Origin: Streptomyces sp. VRA16 Mangrove soil
GTDB lineage: Bacteria > Actinomycetota > Actinomycetes > Streptomycetales > Streptomycetaceae
Length of the DNA: 64,000 nt
Assembly (NCBI RefSeq): GCF_017377775.1
Contig: NZ_JAFVLN010000001.1
Location: 868,001 to 932,000 of the forward strand
Reading direction: 5' to 3'
In this document: positions 60,095-64,000 of the stretch, in pieces
Layout of the letters: each line of letters starts with the position of its first letter
How positions within the stretch are numbered: the stretch's first letter is position 1
Program-made: the position numbers and the translations under genes
Notes under the pieces: model-generated
What the model was told of the DNA's origin: nothing
Seen by the model: the letters and a program-made list of their open reading frames with translations, nothing else
The model's database searches: none

Positions 60095-60267
60095 CGGTTC
60101 GCCTCACTTGGGAGATGACAGTCGGTCGGGCCCGTTCCGGCTCACTATCTGTCTTCCGCCGCCCGAAGTCGCCCTGCAGTTGTCCGGTGTTGAGGGTCTC
60201 GTTTTCGACGTCTGTCACATCGGCAGCCGCCCTCACCACAGCACAGTCCTCTCTTCAGGAGACCAGC

Positions 60268-60360
60268 ATGCTTTCGAAAGAAATTCTGGGCCCGCCGTGC
60301 GCCCACGGGCGTCGGCCCGTGGGTACGGCCGACGCCCGTGCAGGCGGTGTTCAGGCATGA
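60268..60360 (+). CDS. 30-codon leader ORF before the DadA-like gene
   Basis: ATG 60268 has AGGAG 6 bases upstream, the best ribosome-binding site in this stretch. It encodes 30 residues (MLSKEILGPPCAHGRRP, then VGTADARAGGVQA), including a Pro-Pro pair. Its TGA overlaps the ATG of the DadA-like gene (ATGA), which itself has no ribosome-binding site. Translation of the enzyme thus seems to depend on the leader. Two exclusive hairpins lie within it. Confidence 0.65.
   Translation: MLSKEILGPPCAHGRRPVGTADARAGGVQA
60302..60340 (+). promoter_or_regulatory. Two mutually exclusive hairpins, attenuator-like
   Basis: Stem A pairs CCCACGGG (60302-60309) with CCCGTGGG (60316-60323), loop 6. Stem B pairs 60304-60317 with 60327-60340, a perfect 14-bp stem with a 9-base loop. 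They share bases, so only one can form. Both lie within the leader ORF and end 17 bases before the enzyme start codon. Confidence 0.65.
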
Positions 60361-61601
60361 CTCGCTCGACGCGCAAGCCACCCGGGCGAGTTGCCGTGAT
60401 CGGCGCCGGGATGGTCGGTCTGTCGACCGCATGGTTCCTCCAGGAGGCCGGAGTGGAGGTGACGGTCCTCGACCGCTCCGGCGTGGCCGCGGGCTCCAGT
60501 TGGGGCAACGCGGGATGGCTGACGTCCAGCCTGGCTGCTCCGCTGCCCGAACCGGCGGTCCTGAAATACGGCATCCGTGCCATGTTCAGCCCGTCGTCGC
60601 CGCTCTACATACCCCCGACCGCTGACCCGCGCATGCTCAAGTGGCTGGCACAGTTCGCTCGTAACTGCACCTCATCCCGCCGGGACAAGGCCATGCAGGG
60701 CATGCTCCCTCTCATCGAGGGTGCCCTGCCGGCGTTCGACGCGCTGGAGAACGGCGGGGTCACCGCCCGCACACAGTCGGCCGATCCGCTGACCGCGGCG
60801 TTCCGCACCGCGCAGGACAGTAAGGGACTGTTGGAGGAGTTCGCACACCTGCGGGCCACCGGCCGTCCGGTGGACTTCGAGATTCTCGACGGCGCCGAGG
60901 CAGGGAACTCCGAACCCGTCCTGGCCGACGAGATCACCCGCGTGGTGCGCCTCCACGGCGAGCGGTTCATCGATCCCGCCCAGTACGTCCGGGCCATCGC
61001 CGACTCCGTACGGGCGCGCGGCGGCCTGATCGTCGAGAGGGCGGAAGTGCACGCCATCCACCGGGCCGGCGCCAGTGTCACCGTGGCCGGCGAGGACTAC
61101 GACGCCGTCGTACTCGCCCACGGCGCGTGGATCAACCGGCTGGCCCGCCAGACAGGTGTCAGGCAGATCGTGCAGGCCGGTCGGGGTTACTCCTTCACCG
61201 TGAAGATGGATCAACTGCCCAAGGGGCCGGTCTACTTCACCCAGCAGAAGCTCGTCTGCACGCCCCTCGGCGACCGGGCGCGGATCGCCGGGACGATGGA
61301 GTTCCGCGACGTCAGCGCGCCCAAGGACCCGCGACGCATCCAGTCCCTCGTCGCACAGGCGCGCACCCTGCTGCGAGGCGCGCATCTCGACGACCGCCAG
61401 GACGAATGGGTGGGCGCCCGTCCCTGCACCGCGGACGGCCTTCCCCTGATCGGTGCCGGGAGCGACTCCCGTGTCTACGTGGCCGGCGGCCACGGGATGT
61501 GGGGCATCTTCCTGGGCCCGGTCAGCGGCAGGCTCCTCGCCGAGCAGATCGCCACGGGGCAGCGTCCCGAGGCACTGCGCGCCGTCGACCCACTGCGCTG
61601 A
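60357..61601 (+). CDS. FAD-dependent D-amino-acid-dehydrogenase-like oxidoreductase
   Basis: 414 residues of the DAO/DadA family. FAD motif VAVIGAGMVGLSTAWFL, then VLDRSGVAAGSSWGNAGWL, a typical DadA signature, and C-terminal GHGMWGIFLGPVSGRLLAEQ. It oxidises D-amino acids or imino acids such as D-hydroxyproline to imino/keto products. There is no ribosome-binding site of its own; it is coupled to the leader ORF. RidA and PucR genes lie divergently. The serine-hydrolase gene follows 144 bp downstream. Confidence 0.9.
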   Translation: MTRSTRKPPGRVAVIGAGMVGLSTAWFLQEAGVEVTVLDRSGVAAGSSWGNAGWLTSSLAAPLPEPAVLKYGIRAMFSPSSPLYIPPTADPRMLKWLAQFARNCTSSRRDKAMQGMLPLIEGALPAFDALENGGVTARTQSADPLTAAFRTAQDSKGLLEEFAHLRATGRPVDFEILDGAEAGNSEPVLADEITRVVRLHGERFIDPAQYVRAIADSVRARGGLIVERAEVHAIHRAGASVTVAGEDYDAVVLAHGAWINRLARQTGVRQIVQAGRGYSFTVKMDQLPKGPVYFTQQKLVCTPLGDRARIAGTMEFRDVSAPKDPRRIQSLVAQARTLLRGAHLDDRQDEWVGARPCTADGLPLIGAGSDSRVYVAGGHGMWGIFLGPVSGRLLAEQIATGQRPEALRAVDPLR

Positions 61602-61745
61602 GGAGACGACCCGGCCGACAGCGGAGCGACAACCGCTGTCGCCTCGCCCGGCCGGCCCGAACATCACGTCCCCGGCCGCGGCGAGCACTCCGCAACGTAC
61701 GCACACCTCCGCCGTATCCCCACCTCCCCGAGGAGACAGCCCGCC

Positions 61746-63152
61746 GTGACCCGACCACTGAGCGTCGACAACCTCTCCTCCTCCGTGCTGCCGCAGCTTG
61801 CGTACCGGCAGCGGCGGCTCACGGAACTCGCCGAACGGCACCGGGTACCCGGCGCGGTCCTGGGCATCGCCCGCGGTGCGCACAGCGACGTGGTCGCGTG
61901 CGGCGTACTCAACAACGCCACCGGAGTCACCACCACGTCCGACTCCCTCTTCCAGATCGGGTCCATCACGAAGGTGTGGACCGCGACCCTGGCCATGCAA
62001 CTCGTCGACGAGGGCGCCCTCGACCTGGACACCCCGGTCGCCGACGTCCTGCCGGAGCTGCGCCTCACCGACCCGCAGGTGGCGCGGCAGGTGACGATGC
62101 GGCATCTGCTGACCCACACCAGCGGCATCGACGGGGACGTGTTCACCGACACCGGGCGCGGCGACGACTGCCTGGAGCGATTCGTCGGCCAGTTGGACGA
62201 GGCCGCGCAGAACCATCCGCTGGGGGCGACCTTCTCGTACTGCAACTCCGGGTTCGTGCTCGCCGGTCGGGTCATCGAGAAGCTGACCGGCACGAGTTGG
62301 GACCGTGCGTTGCACGAGAGGCTGTGCGCGCCGCTCGGCCTCGAGCACACCGTCACGCTGCCGGAAGAGGCGCTGCGCTTCCGCACCGCCATGGGCCATG
62401 ACGCGGAGGGCGACCAGCCACCCCGCCCGGTCCCCGTCTGGGGCTTGCCGCGCTCCCAAGGACCGGCCGGCCTGATCACCGCCACGGCCGAGGACGTCCT
62501 CGCCTTCGCCCGCCTGCACATGACGGGTGGCACCGCCCCGGACGGCGCGCGGCTGCTCTCGCAGCGTTCGGCGCAGGCGATGGCCGAGCGGCAGGTCGAG
62601 CTGCCGGACCCGCTCTCGCTCGGGGATTCCTGGGGGCTCGGCTGGATCCGCTTCGGCTGGGACGGCCGCAGACTGATCGGGCACGACGGGGCCACGCTCG
62701 GGCAGGCGGCGTTCCTGCGGGTGCTGCCCGAGCAGGACCTGGCCGTCACGCTGCTCACCAACGGCGGTGCGGCAAAGGACCTGTACCGGGAACTGTTCGG
62801 GGAGATCTTCGCCGAGCTCGCCGGGGTGGCCGTGCCGCAACCTCCGCAGCCACCGGCCGTACCCGTGTCCGTGGACGCACGCCGACACCTCGGGCGGTAC
62901 GAGCGGGCCGGAACCCGCATCGACGTCCTCCAACGCGCGGACGGGCTGCGGCTGCGGCACACCACGACCGGGCCGCTCGCACACCTGGTGGCGGAGCCGG
63001 TTCTGGAGACCGTGCTGGTGCCTGTCTCGGACAGCCAGTTTCTCGTGCGGTACGCCGACAGCCCGTCCTGGATCCCGGTGACGTTCACCTCGCTGCCCAC
63101 CGGCGAAAGCTTTGTGCACCACGGCATGCGCGCGACCCCGAAGGTGTCCTGA
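61746..63152 (+). CDS. Serine beta-lactamase-fold hydrolase, D-aminopeptidase-like
   Basis: 468 residues from GTG 61746 (GAGGAG upstream). S73-x-x-K76 (IGSITKVW), YCN (FSYCNSGFV) and the third motif HDG (LIGHDGATL) form the active site. A C-terminal beta domain follows (LGRYERAGTRIDVL). It lacks a signal peptide. Together with the D-amino-acid dehydrogenase upstream, cleavage of D-residue peptides or esters is plausible. It shares family with 56583-57983 but is only distantly related. Confidence 0.9.
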   Translation: MTRPLSVDNLSSSVLPQLAYRQRRLTELAERHRVPGAVLGIARGAHSDVVACGVLNNATGVTTTSDSLFQIGSITKVWTATLAMQLVDEGALDLDTPVADVLPELRLTDPQVARQVTMRHLLTHTSGIDGDVFTDTGRGDDCLERFVGQLDEAAQNHPLGATFSYCNSGFVLAGRVIEKLTGTSWDRALHERLCAPLGLEHTVTLPEEALRFRTAMGHDAEGDQPPRPVPVWGLPRSQGPAGLITATAEDVLAFARLHMTGGTAPDGARLLSQRSAQAMAERQVELPDPLSLGDSWGLGWIRFGWDGRRLIGHDGATLGQAAFLRVLPEQDLAVTLLTNGGAAKDLYRELFGEIFAELAGVAVPQPPQPPAVPVSVDARRHLGRYERAGTRIDVLQRADGLRLRHTTTGPLAHLVAEPVLETVLVPVSDSQFLVRYADSPSWIPVTFTSLPTGESFVHHGMRATPKVS

Positions 63153-63167
63153 CACGCCTTCGGGGTC
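63134..63167 (+). terminator. Hairpin over the serine-hydrolase stop codon
   Basis: GACCCCGAAGG (63134-63144) pairs perfectly with CCTTCGGGGTC (63157-63167), loop 12 bases that include the TGA. No clear T-run follows. Confidence 0.6.
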
Positions 63168-63174
63168 GTCGTGC

Positions 63175-63196
63175 GACGGCCGGAACTCCGGCCGTC
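63175..63196. terminator. Hairpin between convergent genes
   Basis: GACGGCCGG (63175-63183), AACT loop, CCGGCCGTC (63188-63196). It overlaps the stop of the amidohydrolase gene on the minus strand and may end transcription from both sides. Confidence 0.6.
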
Positions 63197-64000
63197 AGTG
63201 CGCTCCGTTCACACAGCTCGGGCAGCCCGGCAGGCGAGCTCCGTGATGGAGGGACCGCTTGTAGCGAGCCTCTTCGTCGAGCGGGCCGGGCAGCTCCGCG
63301 GTCAACAGCGGCCGCTCCGGGAGCGCTTCGAGGTCCACCAACGCGCCGTCCTTCACGACTGCGTGAATGCTTCGGTAGTTCTTGGCGCCCTGCAACGGAT
63401 CCGCGTCGAGCACGACCATGTCGGCGATCTTGCCCACTTCGAGTGTTCCGAGATCATCCTCGACCTTGTAGGCCCTGGCGATGTTCCGGGTCGCCGCGTG
63501 CAGCAGGCCCATCGGCGACATGCCTTTTTCTTCCATGGCCCGCAGCCAGACGAAGTGACCTGTCGCCAGTCGGCCCAGAGCTTCGTCCTCGGGCAGTCCG
63601 TTCCAACTGGCCTTGATCATCGGTTCCTGCATGACCTCCGGGGCGAAGATGCCTCCGTCGTTCGCGAGGAGGATCATCGCGTCGGACTCGATGAGGCGGC
63701 GCGTATTCGCGTCCGACGCCTTCCATATCGTCCACTCGAAATCCGAGACGCTCTGCTTCAGAGCCTCCCTTCCGCTGTCGGTCAGCGGAAAGACGACGGC
63801 ACCACAGTTGTGCCGTGACATGAGTTCGAGGGTCTCGCCCGGGATCTCCACAGGTCCTGTCATGTTGCAGTGCTGCACGAGGTCGCAGCCCGCCTCGATC
63901 GCCATCCGCAGGCCCTCGACCGACTGGGCGTGCGCCTGGGCGGTCAATCCTGCGCGATGAGCCTGTTCGACGATGGCGCGTTGCGTTCGCTCGGAGAACT
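63195..64000 (-). CDS. Amidohydrolase-family protein (5' end outside window)
   Basis: The last 268 codons are present; the frame continues past base 64000. Metal-site pieces visible: AQAHAQSVEGLRMAIEAGCD followed by LVQHCNMTG (two His), AMILLANDGGIF (Asp) and the C-terminal KIADMVVLDADPL, all typical of imidazolonepropionase/prolidase-like amidohydrolases. It probably hydrolyses a C-N bond in a small amide or dipeptide. It is convergent with the D-aminopeptidase-like gene. Confidence 0.88.
   Translation of the reverse strand, partial: FSERTQRAIVEQAHRAGLTAQAHAQSVEGLRMAIEAGCDLVQHCNMTGPVEIPGETLELMSRHNCGAVVFPLTDSGREALKQSVSDFEWTIWKASDANTRRLIESDAMILLANDGGIFAPEVMQEPMIKASWNGLPEDEALGRLATGHFVWLRAMEEKGMSPMGLLHAATRNIARAYKVEDDLGTLEVGKIADMVVLDADPLQGAKNYRSIHAVVKDGALVDLEALPERPLLTAELPGPLDEEARYKRSLHHGARLPGCPSCVNGAH

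Overview
The window reads as a high-GC actinobacterial chromosome, almost certainly Streptomyces. Codons are strongly GC-rich at third positions, GTG and TTG starts and 4-base ATGA/GTGA gene overlaps are common, and family signatures typical of the genus are present: LitR/LitS light regulators, LAL-type LuxR giants, SpoIIE/PP2C phosphatases, Tat-exported hydrolases and an hsp18 gene with a RheA-type operator. I see no rRNA or tRNA gene, no transposase gene and no CRISPR array.

Bases 1-7 kb form a light-response region: an iron-sulfur photolyase (5' end outside the window), an FAD oxidoreductase, the B12-dependent repressor LitR and the divergent ECF sigma factor LitS, with a perfect palindrome between the last two. 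Next comes a compact three-gene unit: a five-repeat peptide, a JmjC/cupin oxygenase and a sucrase/ferredoxin-like protein. It ends inside a 211-bp inverted-repeat element (MITE). From 7-13 kb lie a methyltransferase, a PHP hydrolase, a membrane-anchored PLC-like enzyme, a membrane protein and an Mrr-like nuclease. From 13-24 kb is a signalling block: a MarR regulator, three SpoIIE-type phosphatases, a second B12 protein with the W-x9-EH photoreceptor motif overlapping a STAS antagonist, a cardiolipin-synthase-like protein, a receiver protein, a small HTH protein and a CHASE3 kinase followed by a receiver-PP2C fusion. From 23.9-27 kb BlaI, PAP2, DedA and an M56 peptidase surround twin BlaI-like operators.

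From 28-35 kb a hydrolase operon (Tat MBL hydrolase, three alpha/beta hydrolases, an SDR and a cupin) faces two tandem LAL regulators (35.4-41 kb). At 41.2-43.1 kb a decayed RheA-family repressor gene lies beside hsp18, whose promoter and operators look intact. From 43.2-52.4 kb a ten-gene minus-strand operon looks like an aromatic-ring degradation pathway: FAD hydroxylase, extradiol dioxygenase, ACMSD-like decarboxylase, two FAH hydrolases, cyclase, two SDRs and a CoA-transferase. It is controlled by a divergent LysR protein. From 54-64 kb are a DoxX protein, another Tat MBL hydrolase, two serine beta-lactamase-fold hydrolases, a PucR regulator, RidA, a D-amino-acid-dehydrogenase-like enzyme behind a 30-codon leader with two competing hairpins, and an amidohydrolase that runs off the end.

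Pseudogenes and gene remnants are frequent: acyltransferase, Ser/Thr kinase, DUF4188, RheA and unidentified pieces. This fits an accessory, fast-changing chromosomal region. Function calls rest on motifs read by eye; no database search was possible.
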